Of a stretch of 64,000 nucleotides of DNA, positions 57,581-64,000 are shown in pieces. The notes below the pieces were generated by a model, which was given only the letters and a program-made list of their open reading frames with translations, did no database searches and was not told the origin of the DNA. The DNA is from JALZDI01 sp035557095. Lineage in GTDB: Bacteria > Actinomycetota > Actinomycetes > Propionibacteriales > Nocardioidaceae. Each line of letters opens with the position of its first letter. The stretch's first letter is position 1. The translations under genes were made by a program, and so were the position numbers. Where the stretch lies: assembly GCA_035557095.1 (NCBI GenBank), contig DATMEB010000009.1, positions 1 to 64,000 of the forward strand. The letters run 5' to 3'.

Positions 57581-59473
57581 TCAGCCCTGCTGCCGCAGCA
57601 ACGCCGGACGGATCGCGTCGATCACGCCCGGGTCCTCGATCGTCGAGGGCATCGGGGCGTCCTTGCCGTCGGCGATCTCGCGCATGGTCTTGCGCAGGAT
57701 CTTGCCGCTGCGGGTCTTCGGCAGCCCGGGTACGACGGTCACCTCACGGAACGCCGCGACCGGGCCGACCTCCTCGCGGACCGCGGCCACGATCTCGGCC
57801 GTCAGCTGGTCGGGGTCGACGTCGGCTCCGGACTTGAGTACGACGAAACCGCGCGGCAGCTGCCCCTTCATCTGGTCCGCGACCCCGACGACGGCACACT
57901 CCGCGACCGCCGGATGCTGCGCGATCACGGCCTCCATCGAACCGGTCGACAGCCGGTGACCGGCGACGTTGATGACGTCGTCGGTGCGGCCCATCACGAA
58001 CAGGTAGCCGTCGTCGTCGAGATAGCCGCCGTCGCCGGACAGGTAGTAGCCGTCGTACTCGGCGAGGTAGGAGCTCACGAACCGCTCTTCGTCGTTCCAC
58101 AGCGTGGGCAACGTGCCCGGGGGCAGCGGCAGCCGCACGCAGATCGCGCCCTCCGAGCCGGCCGGCTGCGACTCGCCCTTCTCGTCCAGGATCGCGATGT
58201 CGTAGCCGGGGACCGGCACCGTCGGCGACCCGGGCTTGATCTCCATCGGCTCCAGGCCGCGCAGGTTCGCGGCCATCGGCCAGCCGGTCTCGGTCTGCCA
58301 CCAGTGGTCGACGACCGGGATGCCGAGCCGGCGCGTGGCCCACTCGTAGGTCTCGGGGTCGAGCCGCTCACCTGCGAGGAACAGCGTGCGCAGGCTGGAG
58401 ATGTCGTACTTGCCGATGAACGAGCCCTCGGGGTCCTCCTTCTTCAGCGCCCGGAACGCGGTCGGGGCGGTGAAGAACCCGGTCACGCCGTGGTCGGCGA
58501 TGACGCGCCAGAAGGCACCTGCGTCCGGGGTGCCGACGGGCTTGCCTTCGTACAGCACGGTGGTCGCGCCGACGAGCAACGGGGCATAGACGATGTAGGA
58601 GTGCCCGACGACCCAGCCGACGTCGGAGGCGGTCCACCACACCTGGCCCGGATGCACGTCGTAGACGTTGTGCATCGACCAGGCCAGCGCCACCGCGTGA
58701 CCGCCGTTGTCGCGCACGATCCCCTTCGGCCTGCCGGTGGTGCCGGAGGTGTAGAGCACGTACAGCGGGTCGGTCGCCGCGACCGTCGTGCACTCCGCGG
58801 GGTCGGTCCGGCCGGCCCGCATCGCGGTCTCCCAGTCGACGTCGCGCGGCTCCTGCATTGCGGCCTCGCACGCGTCGCGCTGAGCGATCACGCAGCGGTC
58901 GGGCTGATGCTCGGAGAGCTCGAGCGCCCGGTCGAGAAGCGGCTTGTACTCCACCACCCTGCCGGCCTCGATGCCGCACGAGGCGGACACCACGACCTTC
59001 GGGGCGGCGTCGTCGACGCGGACCGCCAGCTCACGCGCGGCGAACCCGCCGAACACGACGGAGTGCACCGCACCCAGCCGCGCGCACGCGAGCATGGCCA
59101 CCACGGCCTGCGGGATCATCGGCATGTAGATCACCACCCGGTCGCCGTGCCCGACCCCGAACCCGCGCAGCGCGCCGGCGAAGGCCGCGACCTGCTCCAG
59201 CAGCTCGGCGTAGGTGTAGGTGCGCTGGGTCTGCGTCACCGGGCTGTCGTAGATCAGCGCCGGCTGGTCGGCGCGCCCGTCGACCACGTGCCGGTCGAGT
59301 GCGTTGTAGCAGGTGTTGACGGTCGCGTCCGGGAACCAGCGGTAGAAGGGCGGGTTGGAGTCGTCCAGGATCCGCTGCGGCTTCTTGCCCCAGTCGACCA
59401 GTGCCGCCTGGTCGCGCCAGAAGCCCTCGGGGTCGGTGATGCTGCGGTGGTGTTCGTCGCGGTATCGGCCCAT
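57581..59473 (-). CDS. Acyl-CoA synthetase, propionyl-CoA/acetyl-CoA ligase type (PrpE-like)
   Basis: 630 residues. Adenylate-forming ligase: YTSGTTGRPKGIVRDNGGH (P-loop), HWWQTETGWPM, GDGGYLDDDGYLFVMGRTDDVINVAGHRLST, and catalytic Lys in TRSGKILRKTMREI. The N-terminal SITDPEGFWRDQAALVDW is the ACAS-N domain. The sequence resembles PrpE more than Acs (FPDATVNTCYNALDRHV), so propionate is a likely substrate, acetate possible. ATG 59473 has GGAG. It is convergent with the flavoprotein and upstream of rlmN; it may form the right end of the catabolic region. Confidence 0.9.
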   Translation of the reverse strand: MGRYRDEHHRSITDPEGFWRDQAALVDWGKKPQRILDDSNPPFYRWFPDATVNTCYNALDRHVVDGRADQPALIYDSPVTQTQRTYTYAELLEQVAAFAGALRGFGVGHGDRVVIYMPMIPQAVVAMLACARLGAVHSVVFGGFAARELAVRVDDAAPKVVVSASCGIEAGRVVEYKPLLDRALELSEHQPDRCVIAQRDACEAAMQEPRDVDWETAMRAGRTDPAECTTVAATDPLYVLYTSGTTGRPKGIVRDNGGHAVALAWSMHNVYDVHPGQVWWTASDVGWVVGHSYIVYAPLLVGATTVLYEGKPVGTPDAGAFWRVIADHGVTGFFTAPTAFRALKKEDPEGSFIGKYDISSLRTLFLAGERLDPETYEWATRRLGIPVVDHWWQTETGWPMAANLRGLEPMEIKPGSPTVPVPGYDIAILDEKGESQPAGSEGAICVRLPLPPGTLPTLWNDEERFVSSYLAEYDGYYLSGDGGYLDDDGYLFVMGRTDDVINVAGHRLSTGSMEAVIAQHPAVAECAVVGVADQMKGQLPRGFVVLKSGADVDPDQLTAEIVAAVREEVGPVAAFREVTVVPGLPKTRSGKILRKTMREIADGKDAPMPSTIEDPGVIDAIRPALLRQQG

Positions 59474-59592
59474 GGAGCCATAGTCTCCACCCGCGACCGT
59501 CGCCTCGGCCACCGGCCCTGCGTTCGGCTGAGGCGTTTGTGCGACGAACGGAGTCCCCCGCCGGAGCTCCGCCGGAACTGCGCCGCGGGCGC

Positions 59593-60729
59593 TCAGCCCT
59601 GCCGGGTGGCGAGCTGGCCGCAGGCGCCGTCGATCTCCCGGCCCCGGGTGTCGCGCACCGTGGTGGGCACTCCCCCGGCCTCCAGCCGGCGGACGAACTC
59701 GCGCTCGTCCTCGGGCCGCGATGCCGTCCACTTCGACCCCGGCGTCGGGTTGAGCGGGATCAGGTTGACGTGCACCCAGCCCCAGTCGCCGTACGTCGTG
59801 AGCACGTCGGCCAGCAGGTCGGCCCGCCAGGCCTGGTCGTTGACGTCGCGCATCATGGCGTACTCGATCGACACCCGGCGCCGGGTCGTCTCGGCGTACT
59901 CGTAGGCCGCCTGCACCGCCTCGTGCACGTTCCAGCGAGTGTTGACCGGGACCAGCTCGTCGCGCAGCTCGTCGTCGGGCGCGTGCAGCGACAGCGCCAG
60001 AGTGACCGGGATGCCCTCGCTGGCCAGCTCGCGCATCCGGGGCACGAGACCCACCGTCGACACCGTGACCCCGCGCGCGGAGATCCCCAGGCCCTCCGGG
60101 GCCGGTGACGTGATCCGGCGTACGGCCGACATCAGCGCCTTGTAGTTGGCCATCGGCTCGCCCATGCCCATGAACACCACGTTGGAGACGCGACCGGGAC
60201 CGCCGGCCACCTCGCCGCGGGCGAGCGCCCGCGCCCCGACCACGACCTGCTCGACGATCTCCGCGGCCGACATGTTGCGCTGCAGACCGCCCTGCCCGGT
60301 GGCGCAGAACGGGCAGGCCATCCCGCAGCCGGCCTGCGACGACACGCACATCGTCGCCCGGCCCGGGTAGCGCATCAGCACCGACTCCACCAGCGCACCG
60401 TCGAACAGCCGCCACAGGGTCTTGACCGTGGTGCCCTCGTCGCAGTCGAGGCTGTGCACCGGCGTCAGCAGCTCGGGCATGAGCTCGTGCACCAGCGCCT
60501 CGCGGACGTCGGCGGGCAGGTCGGTCATCTGCGCCGGGTCGGTGACCAGCCGGTCGAAGTAGTGCTTGGAGACCTGGGTCGCGCGGAACGCCGGCAGGCC
60601 GGCGGCCTCCACCGCGGCGCGGCGCTCGGCCAGGCTGAGGTCGGCGAGGTGCCGCGGTGGCCGCTTGCGGCCGCGCGGCTCGTCGAACACCAGCGGCAGG
60701 GCGGGTGGCTGGGTACGGGTCTGCGTCAT
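59593..60729 (-). CDS. rlmN: 23S rRNA (adenine2503-C2) / tRNA (adenine37-C2) methyltransferase
   Basis: 378 residues. Radical-SAM enzyme. Cluster ligands Cys135, Cys139 and Cys142 (CGMACPFC); catalytic cysteines at about Cys370 (DGACGQL) and the cluster-region MCVSSQAGC. VVFMGMGEPMANY is the SAM-binding GGE-like motif. The resistance enzyme Cfr is related, but length, context and motifs match housekeeping RlmN. ATG 60729. In many actinobacteria it follows cdsA, as here. Confidence 0.95.
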   Translation of the reverse strand: MTQTRTQPPALPLVFDEPRGRKRPPRHLADLSLAERRAAVEAAGLPAFRATQVSKHYFDRLVTDPAQMTDLPADVREALVHELMPELLTPVHSLDCDEGTTVKTLWRLFDGALVESVLMRYPGRATMCVSSQAGCGMACPFCATGQGGLQRNMSAAEIVEQVVVGARALARGEVAGGPGRVSNVVFMGMGEPMANYKALMSAVRRITSPAPEGLGISARGVTVSTVGLVPRMRELASEGIPVTLALSLHAPDDELRDELVPVNTRWNVHEAVQAAYEYAETTRRRVSIEYAMMRDVNDQAWRADLLADVLTTYGDWGWVHVNLIPLNPTPGSKWTASRPEDEREFVRRLEAGGVPTTVRDTRGREIDGACGQLATRQG

Positions 60730-60772
60730 GGCCGCTCAAGTCTCCCATGTCGGCCAAGGGCGCCGGGGCGCG

Positions 60773-60810
60773 TGCGGACGGGGTCAGACGATGCGGACGG
60801 GGTCAGACGA
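60773..60810. repeat. 19-bp perfect tandem duplication after cdsA
   Basis: TGCGGACGGGGTCAGACGA occurs twice in direct succession in the 88-base gap between cdsA and rlmN. No function is evident; it may be a replication-slippage product. Confidence 0.85.
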
Positions 60811-60817
60811 TGCTGTG

Positions 60818-61672
60818 TCACACAATGAAGTGCATGACCATCCAGGCGAACGGGACGGTCGCCAGCAGCGAGTCGAGGCGGTCCATCAGCCCACCGTGAC
60901 CGGGCAGCATGTGGCTCATGTCCTTGATGCCCAGGTCGCGCTTGATCACCGACTCGGTCAGGTCGCCCAGCGTCGCCGTGACGACCGTGATCGCGCCCAG
61001 CAGCACGCCGGCCCACCAGGGCCCCTCGAGGAAGTACACGACCGTGAGCCAGCCCACGACGCCGCAGGCGAGGGCCGACCCGGCGAAGCCCTCCCAGGAC
61101 TTCTTCGGACTGATCGTGGGAGCCATCGGGTGCCGGCCGAACAGGACGCCGCTGGCGTAGCCGCCGATGTCGGAGGCGATCGTGACCAGGATGAACGTCG
61201 CGACCTGCCACTGGCCGTCGCCGGAGCGCAGCATCAGCAGCACGAACCCGGCCAGGAACGGCACGTAGATCGTGGTGAACACGCCCGCGGTGACGTCGCG
61301 CACGTAGCCCTGCGACCCGATGCGCAGTCGCCACATCGCGGTCATCAGCACGGTCAGCGCCACCGCCACCACCATGCCGTCGGACCCCAGGATGTAGGCC
61401 GCCAGCAGCGTCGCCAGCGACCCCACCTGCACCGGCACGGCCGGCATGGCGATGCCGGAGGTGGCCAGCGCCCGCCTGAGCTCGTCGATCCCGAGGGCCA
61501 TCGTGACCACGACGACGGCGACGAACGCGTGCTTGTACAGCGCGAGGGAGGCGGCGATCAGCAGGACGAGACCGACACCGACGGCGATCGCGGCCGGCAG
61601 GTCGCGGCCGGCGCGGCTCGCCTTCGGCGGCGCCGGCAGCTCCGCGTCGGCGCCCTGCTGCTCAGAGGTCAT
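60818..61672 (-). CDS. cdsA: Phosphatidate cytidylyltransferase
   Basis: 284 residues, about eight membrane segments. Makes CDP-diacylglycerol, the precursor of phosphatidylinositol, phosphatidylglycerol and cardiolipin. Signature PKKSWEGFAGSALA and GDLTESVIKRDLGIKDMSHMLPGHGGLMDRLDS carry the metal- and nucleotide-binding residues. ATG 61672, 21 bases after frr. Conserved order frr-cdsA-rlmN. Confidence 0.95.
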   Translation of the reverse strand: MTSEQQGADAELPAPPKASRAGRDLPAAIAVGVGLVLLIAASLALYKHAFVAVVVVTMALGIDELRRALATSGIAMPAVPVQVGSLATLLAAYILGSDGMVVAVALTVLMTAMWRLRIGSQGYVRDVTAGVFTTIYVPFLAGFVLLMLRSGDGQWQVATFILVTIASDIGGYASGVLFGRHPMAPTISPKKSWEGFAGSALACGVVGWLTVVYFLEGPWWAGVLLGAITVVTATLGDLTESVIKRDLGIKDMSHMLPGHGGLMDRLDSLLATVPFAWMVMHFIV

Positions 61673-61693
61673 CGCTGTGTCGTCGCCGAGCGC

Positions 61694-62251
61694 TCAGACC
61701 TCGAGGAGCTCGGATTCCTTGTGCTTGAGCAGGTCGTCGATCTCGTCGACGTGCTTCTTGGTCATGCCGTCGAGGCGCTTCTCGGCGCCGATGACGTCGT
61801 CCTGGCCGACCTCGCCGTCCTTCTCCAGCTTCTCCAGCGACTGCTTGGCCGAACGCCGGATGTTGCGCACGGAGACGCGGCTGTCCTCGGCCTTGGACCG
61901 GGCGAGCTTGATGTACTCCTTGCGCCGCTCCTCGGTGAGCTCGGGCATCACGACCCGGATCAGCTTGCCGTCGTCGGTGGGGTTGACGCCGAGGTCGGAG
62001 TCGCGGATGGCCTTCTCGATCGCCGCGGTCGCGGCCCGGTCGTAGGGCTGGATGAGCACGGTGCGCGCCTCCGGCGACTGGAACGAGGCCAGCTGCTGGA
62101 TCGGGGTCGGCGTGCCGTAGTAGTCGGCGGTGAGCTTGTTGAACATCGCCGGGTGCGCGCGGCCGGTGCGGATCGCCGAGAACTCCTCCTTGGCGTGCTC
62201 GACCGCCTTGTTCATCTTCTGGTCTGCCTCGCGGAGGGTCTGGTCGATCAC
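61694..62251 (-). CDS. frr: Ribosome recycling factor
   Basis: 185 residues, exactly the family length. With EF-G it splits terminated ribosomes. IRTGRAHPAMFNKLTADYYGTPTPIQQLASF, PYDRAATAAIEKAI, GVNPTDDGKLIRVVMPELTEERRKEYIKLA and AEDSRVSVRNIRRSA are diagnostic; a long three-helix bundle is expected. GTG 62251 has GAGGAG six bases upstream; the longer frame to 62302 was rejected. Confidence 0.96.
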   Translation of the reverse strand: MIDQTLREADQKMNKAVEHAKEEFSAIRTGRAHPAMFNKLTADYYGTPTPIQQLASFQSPEARTVLIQPYDRAATAAIEKAIRDSDLGVNPTDDGKLIRVVMPELTEERRKEYIKLARSKAEDSRVSVRNIRRSAKQSLEKLEKDGEVGQDDVIGAEKRLDGMTKKHVDEIDDLLKHKESELLEV

Positions 62252-62348
62252 TGCCGGCTCCTCGCTCTGGACAGCGCACGTGCTCGCTGTCGGGGTGGAC
62301 ACATCGTACGGACAGTCGTCACGACGAACGCCGAGGACGCCCCGGTCG

Positions 62349-63131
62349 TCATGCCTTCGCCCCCACCAGCGTGCCGATCTTCTCCCCGCGCACGACGCGG
62401 CCGATGTTGCCCTCGTTGAGCAGGTTGAACATCACGATCGGCAGCGCGTTGTCGCGACAGAGGCTGATCGCCGTGGCGTCGGCGACACGCAGTCCCCGGG
62501 CCAGGAACTCGTCGTAGCTGAGGAAGTCGAACTTCACGGCGTCAGGGTTGACGTTCGGGTCGGAGTCGTAGACGCCGTCGGTGCCCTGCTTGCCCATCAG
62601 CAGCACCTGCGCCCCGATCTCGAGCGCGCGCTGCGCGGCGACCGTGTCGGTGGAGAAGTACGGCATGCCCGAGCCGGCGCCGAAGATCACCACGCGACCC
62701 TTCTCCAGGTGCCGCATCGCCCGCCGGGGTACGTACGGCTCGGCGACCTGACCCATCGCGATCGCGGTCTGCACCCGGGTCTCGACGCCGAGCTTCTCCA
62801 GGAAGTCCTGCAGCGCGAGACAGTTCATCACGGTGCCGAGCATGCCCATGTAGTCGGCGCGGCTGCGGTCCATGCCTCGCTGCTGCAGCTCGGCGCCGCG
62901 GAAGAAGTTGCCGCCGCCGACGACCACCGCCACCTGGATCCCGGCGCGCACGACCTCCGCGATCTGCCGGGCGATCGAGTTGACCACGTCGGGGTCGACC
63001 CCGACGGTGCCGCCGCCGAAGACCTCACCCGAGAGCTTGAGCAGCACCCGCCCGTAGCCCTCGGGCGGGCCGACGGGCTCCCGGGTGGCGACCATGGAGG
63101 CCGGGTCGTCCTGTCTGCTGCTCAGCTCCAC
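62349..63131 (-). CDS. pyrH: UMP kinase
   Basis: 260 residues. Phosphorylates UMP to UDP; amino-acid-kinase fold. RVLLKLSGEVFGGG, VVVGGGNFFRGAEL, RRAMRHLEKGRVVIFGAGSGMPYFSTDTVAAQRALE and LMGKQGTDGVYDSDP are family motifs. A roughly 25-residue N-terminal tail precedes the domain. GTG 63131 has GAGGAGG eight bases upstream and is preferred over ATG 63095, which lacks a site. Between frr and tsf, as usual. Confidence 0.94.
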   Translation of the reverse strand: MELSSRQDDPASMVATREPVGPPEGYGRVLLKLSGEVFGGGTVGVDPDVVNSIARQIAEVVRAGIQVAVVVGGGNFFRGAELQQRGMDRSRADYMGMLGTVMNCLALQDFLEKLGVETRVQTAIAMGQVAEPYVPRRAMRHLEKGRVVIFGAGSGMPYFSTDTVAAQRALEIGAQVLLMGKQGTDGVYDSDPNVNPDAVKFDFLSYDEFLARGLRVADATAISLCRDNALPIVMFNLLNEGNIGRVVRGEKIGTLVGAKA

Positions 63132-63234
63132 GGATCCGGCCTCCTCGTCGGCGGCCTCGGAGCCGCCTGGTCCTCGCGCCGCCAGGGTCGTTGCGTCAGC
63201 GTCGTCGTGCTGGGGTCGTCTCTGTGAGTCTGCC

Positions 63235-64000
63235 TCAGCTCTGGCCGACCTCGAAACGGGCGAACCGCCTGACGGTCACGCCCGCCTCGTCCAGCACCTT
63301 CTGGACGGTCTTCTTGTTGTCCTGGACCGAGGGCTGCTCGAGCAGCGCGACCTCCTTGAAGAACCCGTTGACCCGGCCCTCCACGATCCTCGGCAGCGCG
63401 GTCTCCGGCTTGCCCTCCTCCAGCGCGGTCGCCTCGGCGATCTCCCGCTCCTTGTTGACGATCTCCTCGGGGACCTCGTCGCGGGAGACGTACTGCGGGC
63501 GCATGGCCGCGACCTGCATGGCCACGCCCCGGGCCGCCTCGGCGTCGTCGCCGTCGTACTCCAGGAGAACGCCGACCGTGGGTGGCAGGTCGGTGGCCCG
63601 GCGGTGCATGTAGGTCACGACCGCGCCGTCGAACACGGCGACCCGCCCGAGCTCGAGCTTCTCGCCGATGACGGCGGCCAGCTCGGAGATGCTCTCGTCG
63701 ACGGTCTTGCCGCCCTCGAGCTCGGCGCCCCGCAGCGAGGCCAGGTCGGTGGCCTTGGCCCGGTCGGCCGCGCGCGCGACGTCGTCGGCCAGCGCGACGA
63801 ACTGGTCGCTCTTGGCGACGAAGTCGGTCTCGCTGTTGAGCTCGACCAGCGCCGAACCGGCCGACGCCACCAGGCCGGCCGACGCGGTGCGCTCGGCACC
63901 GCGCTTCGCGGCCTTGGCGGCACCCTTGACCCGCAGGATCTCGACGGCCCTGTCCATGTCGCCGTCTGCCTCGGTGAGCGCCTTCTTGGAGTCCATCATC
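63235..64000 (-). CDS. tsf: Elongation factor Ts, missing N-terminus
   Basis: Partial: the first about 20 residues lie beyond the right edge (sequence enters at MMDSKKALTEADGDMDRAVE, normally preceded by the UBA start). EF-Ts exchanges GDP for GTP on EF-Tu. LVELNSETDFVAKSDQFVALADDVA is the diagnostic core, with AAMRPQYVSRDEVPEEIVNKE next and VRRFARFEVGQ near the end. Part of the tsf-pyrH-frr order; rpsB is expected just upstream outside the window. Confidence 0.96.
   Translation of the reverse strand, partial: MMDSKKALTEADGDMDRAVEILRVKGAAKAAKRGAERTASAGLVASAGSALVELNSETDFVAKSDQFVALADDVARAADRAKATDLASLRGAELEGGKTVDESISELAAVIGEKLELGRVAVFDGAVVTYMHRRATDLPPTVGVLLEYDGDDAEAARGVAMQVAAMRPQYVSRDEVPEEIVNKEREIAEATALEEGKPETALPRIVEGRVNGFFKEVALLEQPSVQDNKKTVQKVLDEAGVTVRRFARFEVGQS

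Noticed and set aside
59593..60729. Cfr-type antibiotic-resistance methyltransferase
   Set aside because: Gene order (cdsA neighbour), length and motifs match the housekeeping RlmN; nothing supports Cfr.

Overview
This is a single contiguous piece of a very GC-rich actinobacterial chromosome. GTG starts are common, genes often overlap by 1-8 bases, third positions are strongly GC, and gene order is typical of Actinobacteria. Protein sequences (ProS, PNPase, IF-2, DUF4439 and DUF4081 proteins) suggest Propionibacteriales, perhaps a Nocardioides-like organism. That placement is an inference and could not be tested by search. No rRNA, tRNA, CRISPR array or complete insertion sequence was seen.

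Core block 1 (1-26,873, almost all minus strand) is the translation and isoprenoid neighbourhood. Read leftward it runs dxr, a site-2 protease, ispG, a secreted S15-type peptidase, a DUF4081-GNAT acetyltransferase, a DoxX-like protein, proS, a HAD hydrolase and a methyltransferase. It continues with rimP-nusA-ylxR-infB-DUF503-rbfA-truB, then ribF, a membrane protein, rpsO and pnp (cut by the left edge). Small plus-strand inserts break it: a secreted SGNH esterase plus a GH43-like glycosidase (3.7-6.7 kb), and a lipoprotein/DUF4439/antibiotic-kinase-like trio (14.6-16.5 kb).

Core block 2 (59,593-64,000, minus strand) is tsf (cut by the right edge)-pyrH-frr-cdsA-rlmN. In many actinobacteria rlmN lies close to dxr. 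Here about 32.7 kb separates them.

The inserted region (26.9-59.6 kb) is catabolic and falls into modules. (a) 27-33 kb: a class III aminotransferase, an APC permease, a glutaryl-CoA dehydrogenase, a GntR/FCD regulator and a class III CoA-transferase, which together look like glutarate degradation. A perfect palindromic operator and a 163-bp palindromic MITE-like element lie among them. (b) 33.2-41.4 kb: a PucR regulator divergent from a probable five-gene operon encoding fused urease gamma/beta, a divergent urease alpha, a YtcJ-type amidohydrolase, an MHS-type transporter and a TPP enzyme. (c) 41.4-57.6 kb: a saccharopine-dehydrogenase-like protein, a second YtcJ-type amidohydrolase, an agmatinase-family ureohydrolase, a putrescine-type aminotransferase, a complete PotDABC-type ABC importer, an aminobutyraldehyde-type dehydrogenase, an Lrp/AsnC regulator and two amine-oxidase-like flavoproteins. 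(d) A PrpE-type acyl-CoA synthetase at 57.6-59.5 kb.

Read together, imported polyamine, agmatine or diamine could be stripped of urea (ureohydrolase), transaminated or oxidised to an aminoaldehyde, oxidised to an omega-amino acid and eventually fed to glutaryl-CoA or central metabolism. Urea would be a by-product. The local urease is the odd part: its metal ligands are intact, but the active-site flap cysteine and neighbouring loops differ from classical urease, and no ureDEFG maturation genes are nearby. Related sequence motifs recur in the promoters of the module (c) genes, which supports their belonging to one regulon.
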